Below are positions 32,101 to 41,301 of a stretch of 64,000 bases of DNA, in pieces. The number at the start of each line of letters is the position of its first letter. The first letter of the stretch is position 1. Location of the stretch: positions 248,001 through 312,000 of the forward strand of contig OW568892.1 of NCBI GenBank assembly GCA_938743325.2, written 5' to 3'. The position numbers and the translations under genes are program-made. The notes under the pieces are model-generated. The model made no database searches, was not told where the DNA came from, and saw nothing but the letters and a program-made list of their open reading frames with translations. The DNA comes from Pycnococcus provasolii (taxonomy: Eukaryota > Chlorophyta > Pseudoscourfieldiophyceae > Pseudoscourfieldiales > Pycnococcaceae).

Positions 32101-32449
32101 GGGCAGCATAGTCTTGTTTCACTTCAAGCACAAGTCGCCGCCGATGCCTGATATTCGCCACGTCGAAGAGTACCAACCATCGGTCACGCAGACGTCGAAG
32201 AAAGACGATCAGAAAGACGATCTCGAGCCGTGGAACATGGCAGATCAGTTGGATCAAACAGGAACGCCACTCTCGCGCAACGAGATGGTCATCGAGGGAT
32301 CTCTGGGCGGACTCGTCATTGAGGTGGACGATGATGAGGAAAATGGTTCTGCGAACGGCAGTGCGAAGTCGAACGGCAGTGCCCTTGGTGGTATTGGTGG
32401 TTTATTGCGCTCATCTTTACGTTTCTTGAGCCCCAGTAAGAATGAATGA
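28550..32449 (+). CDS. Giant polyproline multi-pass membrane protein with a discoidin-like domain
   Basis: About 1300 residues. ATG 28550 gives a clean signal peptide (LWTVLVIVILSTAATGWY, cleavage near AQAAVS); ATG 28481 would add 23 residues. A (PPPPPPLPP[RYN])n and SPPPPP block of about 370 residues is typical of hydroxyproline-rich algal wall proteins. A folded domain (about 29930-30430; FRFTDFSEGANLLG to DIISIGFSDLKITYL) resembles discoidin/F5-8C-type beta-sandwiches. A second polyproline block follows, then from about 30850 seven or more hydrophobic helices (YVIVAVFAASSGIFGFG, ACFWISLTFCMAVFVHM). The membrane part recalls TRP-like (PF06011) proteins, tentatively. It could couple the cell wall to a channel or sensor. 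Confidence 0.75.
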
Positions 32450-32903
32450 AAGGTGATGAAGAGAGAAAGACAGAGACAGAGAGAGAGAGAGAGAGACAGA
32501 GAGAGAGAGAGACAGAGAGAGAGGAATGAAGAATTTTAAAGGTCGAGCTTTGACGAGACTTTTAGTTTAAAAAAACAAACCAGAACACTTTTTGAGATGT
32601 TGCAGGCCGTGTGTTGCTTCAGCACCGAATCGGCAGTTTGAAGATGGTACAAAGCAGGCCTGGCTCCCTTGCTTCCCTTGCAGGCCATGTGTCTTTTCTA
32701 CAGTATGTTTGGTAGGGTGGTACAGTAGAAGATGAAAAAAGGTGCGACGAAAAACGAAAGAAAGAAAAGTAAGAAGATCACCGTGGGATCCCGCCAGCAA
32801 GGACCAGCGTTCGTTAAAGGTATTGCTCGAACTTTGCTGAATTTTCGGTCCAGATTTACAGTAGATTTCGCGAATTTATAGTGGTAGGACCAACCTTAGG
32901 CAG

Positions 32904-32928
32904 TTAGGGTTAGGGTTAGGGTTAGGGT
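32904..32928. repeat. Telomere-type TTAGGG array
   Basis: Four TTAGGG units followed by TGTACCC, about 125 bp upstream of the PhyH-like gene in its sense orientation. Confidence 0.9.
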
Positions 32929-32950
32929 GTACCCGTAACGTCCCTCTTAA

Positions 32951-32975
32951 GGGGGGGGGGGGGGGGGGGGGGGGG
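32951..32975. repeat. Run of 25 G residues
   Basis: Uninterrupted poly-G between CCCTCTTAAG and TCCCTTAAGG, 75 bp before the start codon of the PhyH-like gene. Such runs are prone to length error in assemblies. Confidence 0.85.
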
Positions 32976-33050
32976 TCCCTTAAGGTTTATATAAACCAAC
33001 ATCGCATCACATCATATTTGTTTTTTTAAGGCCCCTGGGTAATCATAGTC

Positions 33051-34379
33051 ATGGGCGTCATGGGCTTCATGGGCAACTTGCCGAACAACTGTGCTGACAC
33101 ATTCTGGAGATATTACACCGGAGACGTCGTGGTGCCCAAGCGCGCGTGGTGGTACGTCCACCGCACATTCTTCTACTACGACCAACTTCTACTACGTATA
33201 CGCAAGTGCAACAACGCACGGCGACGGCTAAAAACAGGATTTCGGCCAGCTTCACAAATGGAAATGGATCGAGAGAACAACCCGCGATTCCCGTACTTCG
33301 AAGCCATGACCGAAAGCAACTCTGTCAACTTCATGGACAGGCGAAATAATAGGCGCAAGAAGATCGAGCCGGATGACGAGTTCGTCGACCTCAACTCGAG
33401 CGGATGGCGAGACGTTCCCAGAGACCACCCAAAGGTTGTAGAGATGCGTGAAGAAATACTCGAGAAGAACGGAATGAAGGACCTGGTGATATGCGCGCCG
33501 AGCGAGCTGCAGCGCGCGGCGGACCTCTTCTACAAGGACGGGTTCGTCGTCATACGCGACGTGCTGAATGCCGAGCAGCTCGAGAAGCTACGAAAAGGTT
33601 GCGAGGAGGTGATGACCGCTATCGTCAAGAAGGACAAGCACAGGCGCGGCAACCGAGGAAGTCACCGGTACACGTTCTCGGCGCCGTTTCGCCACAACTC
33701 CATGTTGCACCACCCCGCGTGGGTGCAGCTCGTTGACCTTCCCACGCTCACGCCCATCCTGCAGCGCATCTTCGACAGCCCGGACTACCTCTGCTACGGT
33801 GCCGGCGGCGACTTCAGCTTGCCTGGCACCGTGTTTTCCCAGCCGTTGCACACGGCCATCGGCGACCGCTTCGTCTACCAGGAGCCTGGCACGGGCGACC
33901 TCGTCAGCCACGGCTCGTTCCGCGACCCGAGAGGAATCATGACGCTGCGCGACCTGCCGTGCCCGTCCATCGCGTGCAACTTCTTCCCGCACGACCAGAC
34001 GGTGCTCGACGGCCCGGCGCGGCAAGTGCGAGGAACGCAGCACTGGAACGGACCGTCGCCCGGCCTGCACGTGGAGCCGGATTCGATGAAGTATTCGACA
34101 GTCTGCCCCGTGCCAGCCGGCGCCGTGATCCTTCGCGACGTTCGTGCGTGGCACGGCGGCACGCCGAACATCTCCGAGCGCGTGCGTGCGATTCCTGCCG
34201 TTTACTACCACGCACCTTGGTACCGCGAGATTCCGAAAGGTGGCCCAGCAATGCCACGCGACGTGTACGAAGACAAGAGCGTCACGACGGAGTATGCGCG
34301 ATACATATTACGCCAAGTCGTCGCGGATCCTGGTGAGCACGTCGACACGAGCATGCGTGACGACATTGGCAGCTACTAG
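33051..34379 (+). CDS. PhyH-like Fe(II)/2-oxoglutarate enzyme with an HxA metal site (possible halogenase)
   Basis: 442 residues from ATG 33051. The N-terminal 150 residues are basic and of unknown fold. A double-stranded beta-helix of the phytanoyl-CoA dioxygenase superfamily follows (LFYKDGFVVIRDVL from about residue 155). The proximal metal motif is SQPLHTAIGD: His267 is present, but the position two residues on is Ala269 rather than Asp. The distal His368 (AWHGGTPN) and the 2-oxoglutarate-binding Arg379 are in place, 11 residues apart as in PhyH. The segment FFPHDQTVLDGPARQVRGTQHW fits the strand after the metal site. HxA is the hallmark of SyrB2-type halogenases, in which chloride replaces the carboxylate; a degenerate or Asp272-using hydroxylase is the alternative. 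Confidence 0.8.
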   Translation: MGVMGFMGNLPNNCADTFWRYYTGDVVVPKRAWWYVHRTFFYYDQLLLRIRKCNNARRRLKTGFRPASQMEMDRENNPRFPYFEAMTESNSVNFMDRRNNRRKKIEPDDEFVDLNSSGWRDVPRDHPKVVEMREEILEKNGMKDLVICAPSELQRAADLFYKDGFVVIRDVLNAEQLEKLRKGCEEVMTAIVKKDKHRRGNRGSHRYTFSAPFRHNSMLHHPAWVQLVDLPTLTPILQRIFDSPDYLCYGAGGDFSLPGTVFSQPLHTAIGDRFVYQEPGTGDLVSHGSFRDPRGIMTLRDLPCPSIACNFFPHDQTVLDGPARQVRGTQHWNGPSPGLHVEPDSMKYSTVCPVPAGAVILRDVRAWHGGTPNISERVRAIPAVYYHAPWYREIPKGGPAMPRDVYEDKSVTTEYARYILRQVVADPGEHVDTSMRDDIGSY

Positions 34380-34451
34380 CACAAAAAGAGCACAAGATGT
34401 GAACCAATTTACACAATAACGCAAACCGCCTTTTTCTTTCTTAAAATTTCC

Positions 34452-35150
34452 CTACTCCTCCTTCTCTATACTGCGTCCAAACGTCTCCGCGGCGGCGGTT
34501 CGCATCGTCGTTTCGTTGCCTGTTTGCAGTTGGTCGAGTGTGAGCTCCTTGAGCTTATCCCACTCGAAGTCCGTGCTTGCGTACGCGAGTCTTGTTTCAG
34601 CTATGCGCACGCCGACGAGGTTGTTCGCCTTTGTGAGTTTGAGCAGCCAAGCGTCCGCGTCTCTCAAGCTTTCGTTCTCGAGCGCGTATTCGAGTGCACG
34701 GTACCCTTCCGCGTTGTACGCGCCTAGCGCCCCTCTTCCGCTTCCGCTCATTTGCGCTAAAACAGCTTTGGCCGCTGCGAACGTCACGAGTGACGTGAGT
34801 GCCTGCGCCGCTTTTCTTTCGGGCGACACGCCACCAAATCCGTCCGAGGGTATGTGCATCTTGCTGTCAGCGTCCGACACAACAACCCAACGACGACGAC
34901 GACATGGATGATGACGACGACGACATGGATGATGACGAGAACGCAACGTTGATGATGTACACACACATGTTGTGGATGAGGATTGGAATCGATATTGAAT
35001 TCTGCCGCTGCGAGAGGTGGTGCCGCTGCGAGAGGTGGTGGTGGTGGTGCACGTAGAGCAAGCTAAGGGAGACACATTTCTTCTTCTGAGACCAAAGCGG
35101 CAGCTAGAGGATGGAACCAAGTGAGCTGATGAAGGAGCAGCGGACATCAC
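34452..35150 (-). CDS. RBCX: RbcX-like Rubisco assembly chaperone, plastid-targeted
   Basis: RbcX dimers bind the C-terminal tail of the Rubisco large subunit and stabilise it until small subunits join. The conserved part (about the last 125 residues) shows the four-helix pattern: ERKAAQALTSLVTFAAAKAV, EYALENESLRDADAWLLKL, then VGVRIAETRLAYASTDFEWDKL, matching the eukaryotic RbcX ending in DFEWD. The first 100 residues are Ser/Thr/Arg/Cys-rich and act as a transit peptide if ATG 35150 is right. An alternative Ser-rich leader exists in another frame (SSSSMSSSSSSMSSSS, about 34890-34950), so an intron near 34870 is possible. It is divergent from the BRIP1-like helicase. Confidence 0.8.
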   Translation of the reverse strand: MMSAAPSSAHLVPSSSCRFGLRRRNVSPLACSTCTTTTTSRSGTTSRSGRIQYRFQSSSTTCVCTSSTLRSRHHPCRRRHHPCRRRRWVVVSDADSKMHIPSDGFGGVSPERKAAQALTSLVTFAAAKAVLAQMSGSGRGALGAYNAEGYRALEYALENESLRDADAWLLKLTKANNLVGVRIAETRLAYASTDFEWDKLKELTLDQLQTGNETTMRTAAAETFGRSIEKEE

Positions 35151-35609
35151 CGGGAATGTTTATGAATGATATTTATGTATGTCGCCGGCAAACACATGTG
35201 CGAAAAAAACCAAAATCACACCAAAAGCAAGAGGGAAGAGGGAGGATGGTATGATTAGGGTATTAGGGTATTAGGGTTAGGGTATTAGGGTTAGGGTTAT
35301 GTAGGGAGCCTGCTTTGCGGGCCTGCTTTGCCGGTCAACGTGTTTCTTTCCTCCCCCTTCTTTGGAATGATTCTTCACCCAGGCTCCACAAGCTCGCGCG
35401 TATTCTTATTTTTTTGTGACGTGTATTTGACAGATATTAATTGAGTGAGATTCAAAGTAGTTTCAAAGTGTCTGTCAGTCACTTGTGTGTCTATATATAT
35501 ATATATATCGTCTGAGCTGTGCATCTGTGTATCTATATCGTCTGAGCTGTGCATCTGTCTGTGTATCTATCTATGTCTATGTACAACAACCTTCTTGAAA
35601 GCTGATAAT
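35151..35609. promoter_or_regulatory. Bidirectional spacer between RbcX and FANCJ-like genes
   Basis: 460 bp between divergent start codons. It holds a cluster of six or so TTAGGG units interrupted by TA (35254-35307), a TA dinucleotide run (35491-35510) and two copies of TATCGTCTGAGCTGTGCATCTG (35505 and 35536). Shared-promoter status is inferred from geometry. Confidence 0.5.
35254..35307. repeat. Interrupted TTAGGG/TATTAGGG array
   Basis: Pattern ATTAGGGTATTAGGGTATTAGGG then GTTAGGG repeats, lying between divergent RbcX and BRIP1-like genes. Confidence 0.85.
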
Positions 35610-36357
35610 ATGAATCATATGAATACGGAAAATATTCATCCTGTGCTTTGGAATACCAACTTGAAGGACAGGCAGGATGATGCTTGTGCGGGTAATAGTG
35701 GTGCGTGCGCTGCTGGCGCTGCTCATGCTGGTGTACCGGCGTGTGCTGGTGGTGGTGGAGCTGCTCTTGCTGGCGCTGCTCATGCTGGTGTATCGGCGGC
35801 TTGTTCTGCTGGTGGTGCGTGCGCTGGTAGTGCATGTGCTGGTGCGCTTGCTGGCGCTGCTTCTGGTGTGTCGGCGTTTCCTGCTGGTCCGTGCGCTGCT
35901 TCTGGTGGTGGTGCGTCGGCATGTGCTTCTGGTGCTGCTGGCGGTGCTGCGCCAGCACCAGGGAGTGGCGGTGGAACGACACCTGCAGCACCACCACCGC
36001 CAGCGGCAGAGCCTTCGGAGGCAGCAGCCGCTGCATCTGCAGGTGGTGGCACGACGCTCCGCCTCGCCAACCACACGGTCTCCTTCCCCGTGCGCCCGTA
36101 CGCCGCGCAGTGCGCCGTCATGTTCAACGTCATCAAAACGCTCGAGACGGGAGGGAACGCGCTCATCGAAAGCCCGACGGGAACCGGGAAAACGCTCGCG
36201 CTGCTCTGCGCGGTTCTGGCTTGGCAAACGCAGAGAAAGCAAACGCTGCTCAGCACGGCTCACAAGCACGGGCACGCAAGCAAGTCGCCTCTCGACATAC
36301 CCATGTGCTCGCTGCCAGCACCCACGCCGACGACCCAGGCGAGCGACGACGATGTCA

Positions 36358-36389
<32 letters not shown>

Positions 36390-38717
36390 GCACAGACGAA
36401 GGCCAAAAACGGAAAGGACGCGGACAAGCAGAAGGACGACGTCCCGCGACCGCCCGTCATCTACTACACCACGAGAACGCACAGCCAGATTGCTCAGGTG
36501 GTGCGCGAGCTAGCTCGCACGGCGTACCGTCCCAAAATTGCTATACTGGCGAGTCGAAGCCACTACTGCATCAACGACGCCGTGCGGCGTGCGCCCGGAG
36601 GGTCGAGTGCCGTGGCTGACGCATGTCGAACGCGCCTGCGTGAGCCGGAGGGGTCCGCGCACGGGTGCCCGTACCGCCCTCCGCGTGCTGGAGTGAATGC
36701 CAACAACGGCAATGCCTTTTCGAAGGCGAGCCGCCTTCGAGCAGCCGTCGCGCGCGCGGAGGATCCTGTGGACATCGAGGACCTCAACAAGCTCGGCAAG
36801 CGGCACAAGAGCTGCCCGTACTTCGCCGCGCAGGAGCTCGCGCGCGATGCGGAGCTGGTGTTCTGCCCGTACAACGTGCTCATGGACCCCACGGTGCGCG
36901 CGTCGATGGGCATTGATTTAGCGGGTGGAGTCGTCGTCATGGACGAGGCGCACAACGCGGAGGCGATCTGCGCGGATGCCGCCGGATGCGAGTGCACGCT
37001 CGACCGGCTCGAGTCGGCGGCGGGTGCGCTGCAGCGTGCGCTGCAAAATCAAGCTGGGGAATGCAAGGAGCGCGACGCGTACGTGTCCCTGGAGTGCGCC
37101 GTGACGCGCGTGTGCGGCTGGCTGCGTGAGCAGGCGAACCGAGCGTTCGGCACCACGGTGGTCTGCACGGAGAAGACGGAGAGGGTGTTTGCGGGTGCGG
37201 ATTTGGTGGAGCAGCTCGGGAACGCTTCGCTGAGCGCGGATGCCATTGCAAAATTGGCTGACGCGCTCAACGTCGTGCGCAAGGCTGAGGAGGAGGCGGA
37301 GCAGATGAGAGTGAACAAGAGAGACGGGGACGATCGGCGGACGTCCGGTGAGCAGCAGCATGGCCCGGTGAGCAGCAACCTGCTCGAGACGCTCGGGCGT
37401 CTGTTTGGCACCGCGGGACTCGCGCTCGGCGGAGGCGTCAGTCGCATACAGTCGTACAGATTGGCGGTCTGTTGTGAGGGTGGTGGTGCCTCACAGCCAC
37501 CGGTGCTGTCCATGTGCCTGTGGTGCCTCAGCCCCTCCGTGGCATTCACGCAGGTGAGCGGCGATGCGCACGCCGTTTTATTAGCGAGCGGAACGCTCGC
37601 ACCGCTCGGCTCGTTTGCGTCTGAACTAGGCGCGACGTTTCTAAGGACGGTGGAGGCGAACCACGTCGTGCCGCCCGAGAATGTGTGCGCAGTCTGCGTG
37701 GCGAATGGACCCAGCGGAATTGGGCTGGATGCCAGCTACGCGGGAACTAGCTCTGCTAGGGTGCTCGACGAGTACGGTGCGGCCTTGTGCCATGTCTGTG
37801 CGTCCACGCCGGGAGGCGTGCTGTGCTTCTTTCCATCGCACGCGGCGATGGAGAGGTTTGCTGCGCGATGGGAGAGCGCTGGATGGATGGCAAAGCTGAA
37901 GAGCTTGAAAACTGTGGTGCAGGAGCCGCGCGCGAGTGCTGGTGACGTAGCGCTTAATGGAGTGATTGCAGGGCATTACGCCGCCGTGGCGCGAGGCGCG
38001 GCGGCGATGGCGATGGGTGCGGCTAGTGCCGGTGGCAGTTTGTTTCTCGCTGTCTGTCGCGGGCGCGTCAGCGAGGGGCTCGACTTCAGCGACGAGAATT
38101 GTCGCTGCGTCGTCATCATCGGCGTCCCCTACCCGAATGTCAGGGATCCGCGGGTGGCCCTGAAAAGGGCATTTAACGATGAGCGCTGCCGCCTGGCGGC
38201 GAGCAGGATGGCGGCGAGCGTCGGCGGGGCGAGCGTGCTCCCAGGCTCGGCTTGGTACAGCCAGCAGGCCTTCCGTGCGCTCAATCAAGCGGTGGGCCGC
38301 TGCTTGCGGCACCGCGGCGACTGGGGCGCAGTCGTATTGCTGGACGCGCGTTTCACTGAAGCGCGCGCCCAACAAATGCTGCCGAAATGGCTGCGCGCGC
38401 GCTTGCGCTGCGCGCCGACATTCCGGATGGCGGTGAATGCTCTTGGCGCTTTTGCGCGCGACAGGCGAACCACGCTCGGCGCATGGGTGCCGACGCCGGC
38501 TGCGCTGGCGGCGGCGAAAGCAGCGGCAGGCGGCGGCGGATCGGGCGCACCGACACGCCAAGTGCAGATTGCGCGCAAGCGCAAAGCGCCAGCACCACCT
38601 GCGGCGCGTCCCAAACAGCAAACGCCAACGGCGCCTAGCGCAGCGGCGCCTCTTCCAGCAGCGCCGTCACGCTTTGTTGCGCGTCTCGATTGGAGTCGCC
38701 CAGGCGCACCTTACTAG
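35610..38717 (+). CDS. FANCJ: FANCJ/BRIP1-like Fe-S DNA helicase
   Basis: A superfamily 2, XPD-group 5'-3' helicase acting in crosslink repair and G-quadruplex unwinding. The first in-frame ATG is 35610; product about 1035 residues. The first 150 are a degenerate Ala/Gly/Ser/Cys repeat, probably disordered. Then: Q-type motif FPVRPYAAQ, Walker A ESPTGTGKT (near 187), motif Ia TRTHSQIAQ, four iron-sulphur cysteines (DACRTR, HGCPYR, KSCPYF, VFCPYN), and DEAH in VVMDEAHNAE. The C-terminal motor has LASGTLAPL, CRGRVSEGLDFSDENCR and ALNQAVGRCLRHRGDWG. FANCJ rather than RTEL1 or XPD is favoured by EANHVVPPENV and the GTLAP block. The BRCA1-binding tail is not recognisable. A proline run (36357-36390) sits in an insert before motif Ia. 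Confidence 0.87.
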
Positions 38718-39005
38718 TTGTATTCATCAGATGATGTAAATAATGAAAGATTTTTTGACAGAAAAAAATAGCCCGAAATCTCTCTCAGCCGGGGATCACA
38801 CAAAAAATCTCCCCTGCCGGGGATCTGTTATTGGACGGTTTCCCCTGTCCAGTTTCCCCTGGGATCCCGCTCGGGATCCCGATCGGGCCGAAGAATGCAA
38901 TGGCGGCACACATTTCCCTCGCGTGGGGAGGTCCTAGAAGTCTAGTACGGGGAATCCAAATGCCCAAACGCGGAGCATTCGACGCGCCCGCCGCCCGCGA
39001 AGGCA

Positions 39006-39068
39006 ACGACGAGCGATGCCGCCTGGCGGCGAACAAGATGGCGGCGAGCGTGGGAGGGGCGAGCGTGG
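39006..39068 (+). pseudogene. Partial copy of a FANCJ-like coding segment
   Basis: About 57 of 63 bases match 38175-38237 in the gene just upstream. It encodes NDERCRLAANKMAASVGGAS against NDERCRLAASRMAASVGGAS in the helicase. It has no helicase sequence on either side, so it is a fragment, not a second gene. Confidence 0.8.
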
Positions 39069-39465
39069 GAGGAGGAGGCAGCAGCGAGCGTCTTGCCTGG
39101 TGGACAGTGGTACATAGTAGTAGAGCGCCATCACCCCTCGCCGACTCCTCCGCACACCGGCTCGCGCCTCTCCTCCCGCCAACTCGCCTCTAGAATGCCT
39201 TGACGTGCGCCGCCGCATGCACACGCAAAATTTCACGCAAAAAGCTCCCGTAGAACGGCCCGCCGCCCTTATTATTATACGGTCGGACTCCTACACCCGA
39301 CGACACCACGACGACCCACCCCCTCCCCGGCTCCCCCTCCGCCGCCGGCCGCTACTACTACCGCTTCCTCTACCGACCGAGCTGCAGCCTCGCGGCCCGC
39401 CACAGCCAGACAGCCTTACTACGATACGGCGTCTCTCTCTCTCTCTCTCTCTTTTCAAAAAGGTT

Positions 39466-39486
39466 CCCTAACCCTAACCCTAACCC
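39466..39486. repeat. Telomere-type CCCTAA array
   Basis: Three and a half CCCTAA units beside a CT-dinucleotide run. This one is at the 3' side of both flanking genes, an exception to the upstream placement of most arrays here. Confidence 0.9.
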
Positions 39487-39557
39487 ACCCAACCTACACT
39501 GAAACACACACAATTCTTCATTCTTTACATACACACATCACACAAATTCATCACAAA

Positions 39558-40802
39558 TCACAACAGATTCATCACACCTTCCAAATCCCCAAACAACCCA
39601 AGCCCACCCTCCTCCTTCGACTTCTCCCACCACAGCGGAGGACTCTCAGGGGTTCTCCCAGTAAGCAGCTCGTACCCATCCTCCGTCACCAATATTGTGT
39701 GCTCGAACTGCGCGCTCAGCCGGCCATCCTCCGTCGACGCCGTCCACCCGTCGGGCCACATGACGTCGCGCCAGCTCTTGCCGTTGATCATCGGCTCGAT
39801 CGTGAACACGTGCCCAACCTTCGCCGCGCCAATCGCCTTGTTCTTCGCGTAGTGAGGTATGTTCGGCGCGCAGTGGAACAGCTCGCCAATGCCGTGGCCG
39901 CAGTACGTTCGCGTGACGCCGAGCCCCTTGCGGTTGGCAACCGACTGAATCGCATCCCCAAAGTCGCGGAATCGAACGCCAGGCTTCACCAGCGAGATAG
40001 CCTTGAACAGGCACTGGTACGCCGCGAGGACAATCTGCTTCGCCTCGTCGGAAACCTTGTCGTTGTCACCAACGACAAAAGTCTCGTTCAAGTCCGCGTG
40101 CATGCCATCCCTGTAGACGGAAATGTCCACGTTAACAATGTCGCCCTCCTCGAGCGGTCGCTTGTCCGGTATTCCGTGGCAGATGATTTCGTTCACGGAC
40201 GTGCAGCAGCTCTTCGGAAAGTTGTAGTAGTTCAGCGGCGACGGATAGCCGCCACCCGCGACGGTCACCTCGTGCACGACTCGGTCAATTTCGTCCGTCG
40301 TCACGCCAGGCTTGACGGCACGGTGCGCCGCGTCAATCACCTCCCGTCCTAGCCGGCACACCGCTCGCAGTCGTGCGATTTCCTCCTCCGTTCGAACTGG
40401 CACGATTCGCTGTTGTCTCGACTCTTCCTCCGAGACGGGAATGCCCGTAAGCGCGTAGTCCGTCTTGACAACGTTCGCGGGCACTGAGCGCGTCGGCCCG
40501 ACGTGCGCGGGTCTCAGTGCGCCTGGGTACGGAAACGCAGGCATCGTGGCTGTTCGCCGTGAGCCACGGTCAATCGCATATCCCCATCCATCGGCCAGCT
40601 CCTCGGAATTTCCCTTGGAAGAAGCTTTGGCAAGCTTATGTATTGCCTTGTGCGATGCCCAGTTCTTTTTGAAGCACTCTTGCGTGCAGAACGACGACAC
40701 GGCAGGAGGTAGTCCTAACGAGAGGCACTTCGGACACTGCAGCGAAGCCGGCAAACTACAACCGACGCACACCACACCACCACCACCACCACCGGATGAC
40801 AT
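39558..40802 (-). CDS. METAP1: Methionine aminopeptidase 1 with zinc-finger N-terminus
   Basis: Removes the initiator methionine from nascent cytosolic proteins. 414 residues from ATG 40802. The N-terminal Cys/His-rich finger that binds ribosomes is present (VCVGCSLPASLQCPKC, then FCTQECFKKNWASHKAIH). The pita-bread catalytic domain shows the metal ligands in order: Asp pair in VNVDISVYRDGMHADLNE, His in GHGIGELFH, Glu in TIEPM, and Glu in QFEHTIL. The length and finger identify the cytosolic type 1A form. The finger is followed by a 60-residue linker as in plant MAP1A. It diverges from the CREST-like gene with 500 bp between start codons. Confidence 0.95.
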   Translation of the reverse strand: MSSGGGGGGVVCVGCSLPASLQCPKCLSLGLPPAVSSFCTQECFKKNWASHKAIHKLAKASSKGNSEELADGWGYAIDRGSRRTATMPAFPYPGALRPAHVGPTRSVPANVVKTDYALTGIPVSEEESRQQRIVPVRTEEEIARLRAVCRLGREVIDAAHRAVKPGVTTDEIDRVVHEVTVAGGGYPSPLNYYNFPKSCCTSVNEIICHGIPDKRPLEEGDIVNVDISVYRDGMHADLNETFVVGDNDKVSDEAKQIVLAAYQCLFKAISLVKPGVRFRDFGDAIQSVANRKGLGVTRTYCGHGIGELFHCAPNIPHYAKNKAIGAAKVGHVFTIEPMINGKSWRDVMWPDGWTASTEDGRLSAQFEHTILVTEDGYELLTGRTPESPPLWWEKSKEEGGLGLFGDLEGVMNLL

Positions 40803-41301
40803 GTTTGCTTCTTATTATTTTTTTAAATAAAATAATATGGACTCCTCCTAGGACACGAACTATTAATACTAGGAGTGGTAAAGAAAAATGTGTACTCAAA
40901 GCACGTCGAAAGAGTGAAAATGTTGCGAATGCGAATGGCGGTGTGCGGCGGCGGCGGGGAACCCAATTCGCCACGATAGGACACGAGCAACGAGGGGCGA
41001 AAACCCCCAATCAATCAGAAGGCCAAACCCCTAAAGGTATTGGAGGAATGAATTCATAACGGAATTTCTCGGTTTCATCACGGATCCCCAAAAACGCACC
41101 CCCGGGGAAAAACCCTGAGGGTCCCTGTCCAGGTGGCAAAAATGAAAAAAGGTTTTCGTTTCATTCGGCCGCCATTCTTCGCCATACATTTTTCCCCATT
41201 TTTGTCAAGTTTTTTTTGTCAAGTGTTTTGTTTTTCTCTGAAGTTCCCTCCTTATTATACTGCCTGACTGTGGTGGTTTCTTGCTCTTTGTATTTACAAA
41301 G
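40803..41301. promoter_or_regulatory. Divergent promoter region, METAP1 and CREST-like gene
   Basis: 500 bp between divergent start codons, AT-richer than the flanks, with no gene and no TTAGGG array. Short T runs (41208-41218, 41229-41236) occur near the CREST-like side. Promoter role is inferred from geometry. Confidence 0.45.

Larger units (their letters stand above)
32450..33050. other. Intergenic spacer with GA, TTAGGG and poly-G tracts
   Basis: 600 bp without a supportable gene. In order: a GAGAGACA-type purine repeat (32460-32522), a GTGGGATCCCGCC motif near 32783, a TTAGGG array (32904-32928), and a run of 25 G at 32951-32975 flanked by CTTAAG-like sequence on both sides. Confidence 0.6.
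38718..39557. other. Convergent spacer with a duplicated helicase fragment
   Basis: 840 bp between the ends of the FANCJ-like and METAP1 genes. No gene is supported. It contains CCCTGCCGGGGATC repeats (38795-38880), a GGGATCCC-rich stretch (38863-38884), a 63-bp degenerate copy of FANCJ-like coding sequence (39006-39068), a CT run (39431-39452) and a CCCTAA array. Confidence 0.6.

Noticed and set aside
33588-34211. Minus-strand 207-codon frame opposite the PhyH-like gene
   Set aside because: Antisense Arg/Val-rich frame without motifs.
36260-36460. Minus-strand Gly-run frame in the FANCJ-like gene
   Set aside because: Shadow of a proline run in the real frame.
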